DNA of 64,000 nucleotides from Paracamarosporium sp. OC-R06-R3 (taxonomy: Eukaryota; Ascomycota; Dothideomycetes; Pleosporales; Didymosphaeriaceae): assembly GCA_019828545.1 (NCBI GenBank), contig JACVRA010000024.1, positions 1 through 64,000 on the forward strand, read 5' to 3'. Made by a program: the position numbers and the translations under genes. Shown in pieces: positions 1 to 9,125 of the stretch (position 1 is its first letter; each line of letters begins with the position of its first letter). The notes beneath the pieces are model-generated. The model was not told the origin of the DNA, did no database searches, and saw only the letters and a program-made list of their open reading frames with translations.

Positions 1-497
1 TAATTTTAAAAGTAGGGCATCTACCTTATTATATAATACTTAAGCTACTTTAAGGTTAAGAGTTTAATTTACGGCGCGGCCGTTAATCCTCTAGCTTAAA
101 TTATAGGCTTATAAGGCTAGGGCTTATAAGGCGCTAGGGGCGGCCTATATAGGGCTAGATTATAGAGCTATTATAATTAGGGTAGAGCAGATATATATTC
201 CCAGCCTTACGTCTTAAGGGACTAAGACGGTAAGGGGGGGGGATAGTATAACAAAGCTAAGACGTAGCAGTACACGTAGCTCCCTCAACACGGATCCTTA
301 TATATTATACTATACGAAAATACTTAGCTTAAGTATTCTCATGCGTACCTTTTAGTGCAGGTGAGGGAAGCCACATAGTATTGGTTTCGAAGGCGGGGCG
401 CCTACCTTATTACACCTTTATACCTAAACGTTACAATGCGGTATAGTTAACAAATTAGACGAGCTTTCAGGACGAAAACCCTAGACAAGGGGGGTAA
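1..497 (+). mobile_element. decayed 3' interior of an LTR retrotransposon
   Basis: This stretch is AT-rich and packed with TA, TTA and TAA words, most strongly over the first 200 bases, with no usable reading frame. That texture is typical of repeats degraded by repeat-induced point mutation (RIP). It ends in a purine-rich tract (about 485-497, containing a run of six G) immediately before a TGTTACA terminus, which is where the polypurine tract of an LTR element lies. The left part of the element is outside the window. No protein domain survives that I can recognise, so the superfamily is not assignable. Confidence 0.55.
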
Positions 498-821
498 TGT
501 TACAAGCACAAGGAGGGAGCAGCCACAAGACAATAAGTACAAGGCGACAAAAGAATCCTGCGGGGCAGGATGAGTCAGCCAGGGTCACGTGACGATGTCC
601 CGCATATTGAGGAAGTCCCTGGGACTACCCCCTCTTGGCGGGACATCCCGACGGAAGAAGGATGGGACGACTGGTATATAGTCTAGGAGGATCTCTATAC
701 TTTCCTGTTCTTTGTAGTCAACTCAGCTATCTAAATTGCAAGCACTTCTTCTATACAAAGAACAATCAGTCTTCTCTTGATACGTTGTCAAGTATCTTCG
801 ATACTTGATTGGAGCTTAACA
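498..821 (+). repeat. 3' long terminal repeat (LTR)
   Basis: The segment starts TGTTACA directly after a polypurine tract and ends in TTAACA, giving the inverted TGTTA...TAACA ends expected of an LTR, length about 324 bp. It holds a TATA-like box (GGTATATA, about 673-680), a TGAGTCA site (571-577), a palindromic GTCACGTGAC (584-593) and, near its end, a perfect 9-bp stem with a 3-nt loop (788-808). These fit U3, R and U5 order. The 5' LTR is not visible, so a target-site duplication cannot be checked. The right boundary is inferred from the terminal inverted repeat. Confidence 0.55.
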
Positions 822-1061
822 CCCTTCGTTGCCAAACCGCTTTCCATCACTGAAGCCCCACGAGCCCCGCTACGAGTAAACCCTACTGCCTTAGTACGGA
901 TCAGACCAGGTACGTAGTACGCCCCGTAACATACACGTTGGTAATGCTCTGGTAGCGTCGTTACATTATTCGGATATTTCACAAGGGTATGAGATAGGAG
1001 GAAAGAGAAATACGCACTGCAAAGATATTTGTACATTTCATGATACAGGATTTGAGCAGCT

Positions 1062-1826
1062 TCACCGGGGTGAAGCTGATGGTAAGCGTGCAGCCGCTTC
1101 CTCCAGAGGCTCTAGAGGGAGTTTCCTTCTCGGTCTTTTTAAATCCTCCGCTGTGACCCCGTTTACACCAACCTTTGTAATACCCATCTTCGGCGCATCA
1201 CCTCTCTTCACAAATTCCCATAGCCCTGTTCCCCTTAGCAATGTTTTCGCACTTGTGCAACGCACTACTCACCAGGTAGCTTATTTCCTGCCAACCGAAA
1301 CGCATCTCTCACAACTTGCTCATGCAAGTCTCCCTTGATCTCGAAGACCACCTTGCTAACAGCCAGTCTTGTCGCCCAATGATCAAAGCTACCCTTTCCC
1401 TTTCCCATTCGGCTTTCGTTGCCGCTCGTGTACACGCCAATGTTAGCAGAAACACGCTCGTAGAGCCGGAACTTCATGCCTCGCAGGCGCTTTTTGATAG
1501 TTTCTTCAGCAATGCGGAGCTGGCTGGAGGAGATGCGCCGGTCGTGGTCGCGCATGCGCAGGCCGTAGTCGCCCCATACGACGGTAGTACCGCGCATGCT
1601 ACCGCCAGTGGGAACACGACACCGGCCTTTTCGCGACTTGCGTGATTCGCCGGCTTTGGGAGCGAGCCAGTTGAACCGGTGCGGCGTGTGACTAAAGCTA
1701 CGGGCGAAGGGGATGCGGAGCTGGGTGGGAGCAACGGCTGGGAGTACTGTGCACATCAGCACAGAAACCCTGGAGAAGCTTTGGGAGAGGGTCCATACCT
1801 CGTGGCCGAGATGCGGAGAGAGTCAT
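1062..1826 (-). CDS. MRPL16: mitochondrial large-subunit ribosomal protein uL16m
   Basis: Encodes a 221-aa uL16 family protein of the mitochondrial 54S subunit. Exons (minus strand): 1826-1799, 1746-1273, 1225-1062, with introns of 52 and 47 nt. The N-terminus is arginine/serine-rich without acidic residues, as in a mitochondrial presequence. The uL16 core shows VPTGGSMRGTTVVWGDYGLR and the diagnostic RMGKGKG motif, followed by KLPG joined to LWEFVKRGD across intron 2. The 9-codon first exon (MTLSASRPR) is chosen because it joins in phase through a good GTATGG donor and CAG acceptor. An unspliced start at 1756 (MCTVLP) is the alternative. The gene is divergent from RFC1 across about 350 bp. 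Confidence 0.88.
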
Positions 1827-2174
1827 CTGGCTTAATTGAGCCACCAGGCTCACGGCGGCTATCCTGGGCGGAGGCATGATTGGTGTGCTGTGATGCCGGC
1901 AGCAGATGTCGAGCGCGAATCTCGCCTTGCTGTAGAAGTTCTGACGTGGCGCAGCAGGGTGTGTGGCTTATGGCCTGTGGCTTGGCCTGACCAAATGGGA
2001 AAGGAGGTTCGCGTAAAGTGATGGCGCGCGACTGCCCGTCATCGACGCGTTTCGGTGCGTCTCGTCCCTCACCCGCTCCGTACACAGCTTCTACGCGGCC
2101 TCCACCGTCTTCGACGCCATCCTGTTGTGTTTCTTTTGCTTGCCGTGCAAAGTTGATAGTTGTATGGAAGGAAG
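1827..2174. promoter_or_regulatory. shared divergent promoter of MRPL16 and RFC1
   Basis: About 348 bp separate the two start codons, which face away from each other. Apparent open frames here on both strands show no family resemblance and are taken as chance. I see no clear TATA box. Any regulatory role is inferred from position only. Confidence 0.5.
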
Positions 2175-5100
2175 ATGCCTGCGGACATCCGCAGTTTCTT
2201 TGGCGGCGGAGCGCGGACGAGCCAAGGCAGCCAAGGCTCGCAGAAGAAGGACGAGGTACGTCGACGAGCAAAACGTCCAGTTTCGCATTCAGTTGTCGGT
2301 CGACGTCGTGAGCTCTCGAGACTGACATCTCATGTTAGAAGCCCGCTCCGAAGAAAGCAGCACCAAAGAAGCCCGGCCGTGCGAGCCGTGTAGTGGTCGA
2401 TGATTCCGACGAGGACAGTGAGGTCGAAGAAGCAAAGTGAGACAAATTGCGATCAGCTGTGGACAAGATTGCTGAACACGAGCAGATCCAAAAAGACCAC
2501 CCCCAAAAATCCTCCATCGAAGAAAGCCCAGAAGGAGCCGTCCCCGGAGCTCGAAGAGACAACGACATCTGAGTTTTTTGCAAGCAAAAACAAGCCCAAG
2601 CGTTCGGAACCATTGAAGAAGAAGACTGGCAAATACACGCCCAAGACAACACCAGCGAAGGCAAATGGAAAAGCTTCAAAGACTTCCACACCCGTGACAA
2701 ACAGCAGAGGTCCAGGAAGGCCGAAGAAGCAGGTCATATCATATGCTGCAAAGGATGATGAGGATGAGTTTCCGGACGATGATCTCGATGCCGCGGAGGA
2801 TATCTTTGGTGAAGATTTCAAGACACGAGGCAAAAGGGATGATTATGTTGAAATGGTAGCTAGTGATGACGACGATGTACCGGTTGCTTTGCCACATAGA
2901 GGAACGCCGAAGAAGCCTGCGAAGAAACAGAAGACGGTCAAGGATGACGATGATTTTGATCCAAGCAACGAAGACGTCGACATGAAGGACGTAGATGCAG
3001 AGGACGACTTTGTTGAACCAGATGAAGACGAGCGAGGGACACAAAGCAAACCTACGAAGACGTCGATCGGGGGTCGGAAGCGGAAGACTCCTGAGCTTGA
3101 TGAGGATGAAGGGGAGGACGAGGGCGAGGGAGAGGAGCAAGTCAAGCCGAAGCGCGGTCGACCGAAGAAGGATACATCAGCCAAGGCGCCCGCAAAGAAA
3201 AAAGCTAAAAAAGAAGAGACTCTTGAGAATAAAGACATACAGGCCATCTACGATAGCATACCGCTGGTACGCCCACCGACTCCTCCTCCTAAAGACCCAA
3301 GTGCAAAGTTCGATTGGAGGCAAAAGGCGGGCGGTGGCAACGCAGATGCCGCTCCAGTGGGCGGTGGATCTGGTGACATGCCCTCAGGGAGCGAGACGTG
3401 TCTTGCGGGCTTGACCTTCGTTTTTACTGGCGTCCTGCAGCGATGGGGACGAAACGAGGCTCAAGAGCTTGTTAAACGCCACGGGGGAAAAGTCACCGGG
3501 CAGCCAAGTAAGAATACAAACTACATTGTCCTCGGACAAGATGCAGGGCCGAGCAAGCTACGCAAGATAAAAGAGTTAAACATCAAAACTATTGATGAGG
3601 ATGGACTCACAGCACTCATTGAAAAGCTTACACAAGCTGGTAACACGGGTGACTCAAAAGCACAGGCAGCATACAAGGAGAAACAACGTAAAGAAGAAGA
3701 GAAGATCAAGGCGCAAGCAGCCGAGATGGAACAAGAAGAGAGGGCTAGGCTGAAAGCCTTGAATGCCGCTGAGACCGCCAAGACCAGCAACACTGCATCT
3801 GCCGGTCCCTCTGACTCTGGCAGAAGCTCAGAGCCAGCAGTCGACTCACGATTATGGACAACGAAGTATGCGCCATCTTCACTCAACCAAATTTGCGGCA
3901 ACAAAGCTACCGTAGAGAAGTTGCAGCGGTGGCTGCAGAGATTTCCAAAGAGCCTGAAGACCAACTTCAAGCTAGCTGGGGCTGACGGCAGCGGCTCCTT
4001 CCGTGCAGTCATACTCCATGGCCCTCCTGGTATCGGCAAAACTACAGCTGCACATCTCGTGGCCAAACTGGAAGGCTATGATATCGTTGAAAGCAATGCT
4101 AGTGACACCCGCAGCAAGAAACTTGTAGAGGAAGGCCTACGCGGTGTTTTGAGTACAAATTCTCTCCATGGCTACTTTGCAGGCGATGGCAAGAAAGTTG
4201 AGACCGGCAAGAAAAAGATGGTATTGATTATGGACGAAGTTGATGGTATGTCTGCCGGTGATCGGGGTGGCGTGGGAGCGTTGGCTGCTGTCTGCAAGAA
4301 GACAGAGATTCCTATAATCTTGATCTGTAACGACAGGCGGTTACCGAAGATGAAGCCGTTCGATTACGTAACCTTTGACCTGCCGTTTCGACGACCGACT
4401 GTGGACCAGATACGCTCCCGTATCATGACTATTGCGTTTCGAGAAGGACTAAAGATGCCTGCGCCTGTTGTTAATGCATTGATCGAAGGCAGCCATGCAG
4501 ACATCCGACAAGTCGTAAACATGATATCGACAGCCAAACTCGACCAGGAAGCTATGGACTTCAACAAAGGCAAAGAAATGTCCAAGGCGTGGCAGAAACA
4601 CGTCATATTAAAGCCATGGGATATTACGCAAAAGATCCTCGGCGGTGGCATGTTTGCTACAAGCAGCAATGCTACTCTGAATGATAAAATTGAGTTATAC
4701 TTCAATGACCACGAGTTTAGCCCTCTTATGCTCCAAGAGAATTACCTCGGTACCAACCCTGTGCAGGCATTGCAATACAACGGGTCTGAGAAGAAGATGA
4801 AATTGCTGGAACTGGCTTCTGATGCCGCAGACAGCATCAGTGATGGAGATTTAGTCGATCGCATGATTCATGGGTCGCAACAGCACTGGAGTTTGATGCC
4901 GACACATGCGGTCTTCAGCTTCGTACGGCCGGCCAGTTTTGTTGCCGGAAGCACAGCAGGCCATCAGACTCGATTTACCAGCTGGCTCGGTAAGAACAGC
5001 TCCCAAGGAAAGCTAACGCGTCAGGTCAAGGAGATCCAGGCTCATATGCGATTGCGCTCTTCGGGTGATCGACATGAGGTTCGACAACAGTATCTTCCCG

Positions 5101-5674
5101 TGCTTTGGCAGCAGCTCGTCAAACGGCTGGAGGTAGAAGGCAAGGAGGCTGTCCCGGAAATCATCGATCTCATGGACAGCTACTTTCTGACCAAAGATGA
5201 CTTTGATGCGATTATGGAGCTGGGCATTGGTCCCATGGTACAAGAGAAGGTCAAAATCGCCCCGCAAGACAAATCAACCTTTACTAGACTGTGTGCATGC
5301 TCCTCCAACCATCCTCTTACAATACTAATCAAAGACACAGTTACAATCTACAGTCCCATCCGCTTCCTTTCATGAAAGCCTCGAGCGTTATCGCACCCAA
5401 GAAAGCGACTAAAGAGAAACCTGACCTTGAAGAAGCAATCGAAGAATCGGACGAGGAAGAAGTTGTTAATGAAATCAAAGAAGACGACGAGGATGTCGAC
5501 ATTTCCAAGGACAAGTATGTCAAGCAGCCCAAAAAGAAGACTGGAAAGAAGACTGCGGCGGCAAAACCTCGGGGCAAGAAACGCGCTGCGGATGATGATG
5601 ATGCTGAGAGCGAGGAAGAGGCCAAACCTAAGGGCAAAGGAAAGGGTGCTTCGAATAGAGCAAGGAAGAAATAA
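2175..5674 (+). CDS. RFC1: replication factor C subunit 1 (clamp loader large subunit)
   Basis: Large subunit of the RFC clamp loader, which opens PCNA and loads it on primed DNA. Exons: 2175-2255, 2339-2436, 2486-5290, 5341-5674; introns of 83, 49 and 50 nt, the last with an ACTAAT branch site. Protein 1105 aa, usual for the family. It starts MPADIRSFFGG, the conserved RFC1 N-terminus. Acidic/lysine-rich linkers follow, then a BRCT domain (about 360-440, FVFTGVLQRWGRNEA). The AAA+ module has Walker A GPPGIGKTT (about 571) and Walker B VLIMDEVDG (about 635, DEVD rather than DEAD, normal for RFC1). The RFC1 C-terminal domain follows, crossing the last intron at LYNLQSHPLPFMKA, then a KK/EE-rich tail with nuclear-localisation character. 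Confidence 0.96.
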
Positions 5675-7091
5675 GCTTTTTCTAAAAGGAGATCAAGTCA
5701 CTGTACAACTGTGGGTGTTTGTCATGCATAGTGGCAAGGTGTAGTGGCGGTCAATCCGGTCTGCTCGTTTCGTTTACCCCGAGTAGATTCGTTTAACAGC
5801 AGATTTTGTGGGTATCCTTGAGCGGGCCAGCGTAGCCGGATAGCATGTACATTTACGGTTCCGGATATTCTAAGAGCCTCCATAAATTGGTAGTATTGAT
5901 TTATGTCTACGATAAACTTGAATACTGGAGTGCTGTACTGTTCTCGCATGAGCGAGGCTGTGTGATGAATTAAATACAGCTCTTGTTATATCTCTTGAGA
6001 CAAAGATGTTTAGACATCTTTTGTTTGTTCACACTCATGATGGATACGAGCATGTGAATCGATTTGGTGGAACAGGACCATACAGTTTTCGTAAACGACT
6101 CGTACTTAATGTACTTTGTAGCGTGATTTGAAACATTCCATGGAACGCGCATGCGCTGACAAGCTCTGCATGGTGACGGATACGGCGACCATGCGATGAA
6201 AGCATATCGGACGACATGTGCTTTCTTAAACAGGAACGTAGTGATTGAGGGACTTTTGTCATTCGTGTGTTGGAGAGACAACGCTACCAGCATTGGTTGT
6301 AATTTTTATATACCTTGAATAAGCAAAAAGCTATTCAAGGTCACAGCTCCACTTAGTCATTTGTGTATTTCGGTTGTTCTCAATGTGTAGCAAAATCGTT
6401 CATGCCACTTGTGTCTTATCGTGACATTGAGTTCAGCGACACAAGTGGATGAACGACACACTACTGCTATGGTCTAATTCAGGTCTAATGTAGCCTTCAC
6501 TCAACACCGCCCTCGTAAGTTGTCTCAACTTCATAACCCTGAACCATCACTCTAGAAGCCCTCCCTTATCTTCCTCCTCCCCGCCCTGATAGCATTTCCA
6601 TCCTTTCCTAATGCAGGAGAGCATCTTCTGGTACAATCTAGTATTCACTGTCCGGTCTGAGGCGATCATCATTCAATGGGCTCAATGCAAGGTTTAGACT
6701 ATGCACAGAAGATGGCAAGCTGGGGGTACTTGCCACCATGCATTGATTATGATGCAGAACAGATCCGGAATACTATGCAGAACCCTTTTTGTTCAATGAA
6801 GCGAAGCACGATCTTGCTGAATTTTCGCTGAAAACGTAGGCTCATCGTTTGTTCTGACATCATGTACTAAAATGTCCTTAATTGTCATACGGGACGTTTC
6901 CCGACGGAAAGGTATCCCATTGGTCCGATATCGCGCTTTCTGTAAACGGAGGTACACGCATGTCTATAAAGCGCTTCAAACTCCCTGCCACCTCCATACT
7001 TTCAAAACATCAAGACTCCGGCAAACCGACTCAAAGGATACGTCCACTAAACCCGTAAGAGTTGGTGCAGGGAACAGCTGTATTTTCAAAT
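5675..7091. other. intergenic region with inverted repeats
   Basis: About 1.4 kb with no supported gene; short frames on the minus strand have no family features. Two inverted repeats are visible: 9-bp arms at 6313-6321 and 6332-6340 (10-nt loop), and a longer pair at 6397-6415 and 6438-6455 (18-19 bp arms, one-base indel, 22-nt loop). The region contains the RFC1 3' flank and the promoter of the downstream acetyltransferase. Confidence 0.5.
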
Positions 7092-7937
7092 ATGAGCGAC
7101 CACATACACGACCCAATTGCGTCGGCAAAAGCGCAAGAGGCTACGCGCAGATTCAGCTTTCGCGATGCCACAACCGAAGATATACCCGCGCTACAGAAGA
7201 TGATCGGAGAGTCGTTGAGAGCACTGGGTAAAGGGTATTATACGCAGGCAGAGCTAGATGGATCGATTGGGTATTTGTTTGGGCCAGATACGCTACTTTT
7301 ACATGTGAGAGAGGGCCACCTTCCTGCTTTACGCTTGACTTGTTCCTTGGGCTGGGTGTAATTCAAAAAAGGGGAAAAGGCTGGGAGGCCCATAAGGATG
7401 TAGAGCGCTGATGCTCATCGCACAGGACCGTACATATTTTATCCTTCATCCTGTTGGCTCTCCTAATGTAATCAGCGCCTGCGGCGGGTGGTCTTTTCGC
7501 CGCACATTATACGGCGCCGACACTGCCCCCAACCGGTTTCCTGAAGCGCGTGATCCAAAGATCGAGCGGGCAAGCATCAGGGCTATCTTCACGCATCCGG
7601 ACTGGGCGCGACGAGGTCTGGGTACTATGATGATGCGGTATTGTGAGGGCAAAGCGAGAGAGGGTGGGTTCAAAGGGCTGGAAATGGGCGCGACACTGAG
7701 TGGGGTGGCGCTGTATGAGCGGTGTGGGTATTCAAGGAGTGGAAAGGTAGACATCGTTCGGTGAGCCATCAGAGGGAAAAGGAAAACGAGGCTCTGCTAA
7801 CGCCGGACAGGTGTCCGAACAACGAGGGGATTCAGATCGTGCATATGCTCAAAGACCTACCGGACTCGGGCACCGAGCTAGGGATGCTAGATTCAGACGA
7901 GAAGGTGACGAAGAAGGTCGAGAGTATGGGGGTGTAG
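7092..7937 (+). CDS. GNAT family N-acetyltransferase
   Basis: Encodes a 224-aa GCN5-related acetyltransferase. Exons: 7092-7304, 7426-7760, 7811-7937; introns of 121 and 50 nt. The fold is recognised from an N-terminal FSFRDATTEDIPALQKMIGE segment, a core strand RASIRAIFTHPDWARRGLG that carries the acetyl-CoA pyrophosphate loop (RRGLGT), and a C-terminal GLEMGATLSGVALYERCGYS segment ending in the YERCGY motif common to GNATs. The last intron joins KVDIVR to CPNNEGIQIVHM, restoring the terminal beta strand. Substrate is unknown. The start was set at the ATG at 7092, which precedes the first conserved strand. No membrane or targeting signal is visible. Confidence 0.85.
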
Positions 7938-9125
7938 ATCGAAGCTGCCGCATCTTTTTGTGAAACGAATGTGTTCATTGCAGGCTTTCTGAAGTTTCCG
8001 CTCTTGGAGACGTACGGCTTGCGCCAGCATAGACCTTCTGTAGCGTAGTCGGTAAAGACACATGGGCAAGAGAAGTTTTGCGAATGGTAGATCACGTGCT
8101 CGGGACTGTCTACAACCTCCCGTCCTTGTTGGTAGGCTGTATACATGCCGTCCGTGCACCTACATACCTCGACGTCCCTGGCGGACATGAGAGACGCAGA
8201 ACACAATACCTGCCAAGAGACAATCGAGGATCGAGCGACGGAAACGGCAAAGCGCACGGACCTTGACTGAAATGGTGGAGTCCGGCTAAGTGGCAGGGGT
8301 TCACACAGTGCAGGACAGTACATCGGCCACCGTTACTGAAGGCTGAGCGACGTCAGCCTCCGGCCAGGGACACGCCAGGTCACTGGAGAGGCTGCATAAC
8401 AGGCCCGCATCGGCAGCTTTTTTCGAGACTTGCCCCCCGTGCCAAAGAGGCGTGCATGGGTTGAGATTGGGCCAGTTGGCATTCATGCCTCCAGCCTGTA
8501 CTCTGTCGTGCGCATGCCCGCGCCACAGCTTTGCTGACTGCCTTGGTCCGTGGAGGCCAGATGTTCGCAGGAGATCGGGCAACTGCATGGGGTAATATCT
8601 TCAAGCACTCCGGGGACGGTGAAGGGGCGTTGGCAGGACAGTGAAGAGGCACTTGTAGGACACACGAGATGGTGAAGAGGCACTTGTAGGACACGCGAGA
8701 TGGTGAAGAGGCACTCCCGGGGCGCAAGGACTGTTGTTAGCCGTTGTTTCATGTGGATGGAACAAGCTGCAGAATCCCGCATGGCGACGCCCGCAGCAGC
8801 AGCGCAAACAGGCTGCGGACGCACTCGTGTCGGCTGGCAGCCAAGGCGCCGGAGTCGTCGGTGTGGCTGCTCCTGCCCGCTAGCTTACGGGTAGCCTCAC
8901 GGTCCCTGGCTCGACTGCTATTCACGGCCAGACTAGTCCCCTCAGCAACCCCCGACCGCACCCCCGATGCTAGGTTAACAGACGAAGAGACCCGCCCAAT
9001 TCTCGACTCCACTCCCTCCTTTCGACACCTCACGCCGCTGGCATTCCCCCTCCCCCCTCACGCTGCACCGAGCGCGGCCTTTCTTTGCGTGAACAAGTTG
9101 CCTGCACTGGCTCGACACCACGACC
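7938..9125. other. intergenic region with 31-bp tandem repeat
   Basis: About 1.2 kb with no convincing gene. Several overlapping open frames exist on both strands from 7832 to 9030, but they are GC-driven and lack domains. A direct repeat with a 31-bp period starts at 8641, 8672 and 8703 (unit begins GTGAAGAGGCACT), with a shorter diverged copy at 8619. The last 200 bases form the promoter and leader of the Rab GAP gene. Confidence 0.5.
8619..8720. repeat. 31-bp tandem repeat
   Basis: Copies begin at 8641, 8672 and 8703, exactly 31 bp apart. The first two match except for one base (ACACACGAG versus ACACGCGAG); the third is cut off after about 14 bp. A diverged 22-bp partial copy precedes them at 8619. 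Confidence 0.8.

Noticed and set aside
788..1036. 82-codon minus-strand frame between the LTR and MRPL16
   Set aside because: It overlaps the LTR end, has no domain or signal and no conserved features; probably chance.
1265..1762. Unspliced single-exon version of MRPL16
   Set aside because: It would end before the conserved LWEFVKRGD part; the intron at 1226-1272 restores it, and the upstream part starts from a non-ATG codon.
2739..3247. Minus-strand frames antisense to RFC1
   Set aside because: They mirror the acidic/lysine-rich RFC1 linker and have low-complexity Ser/Phe composition.
7832..9033. Overlapping open frames on both strands
   Set aside because: No domain or splice-extendable conservation; the longest ones share the GC-rich repeat region.
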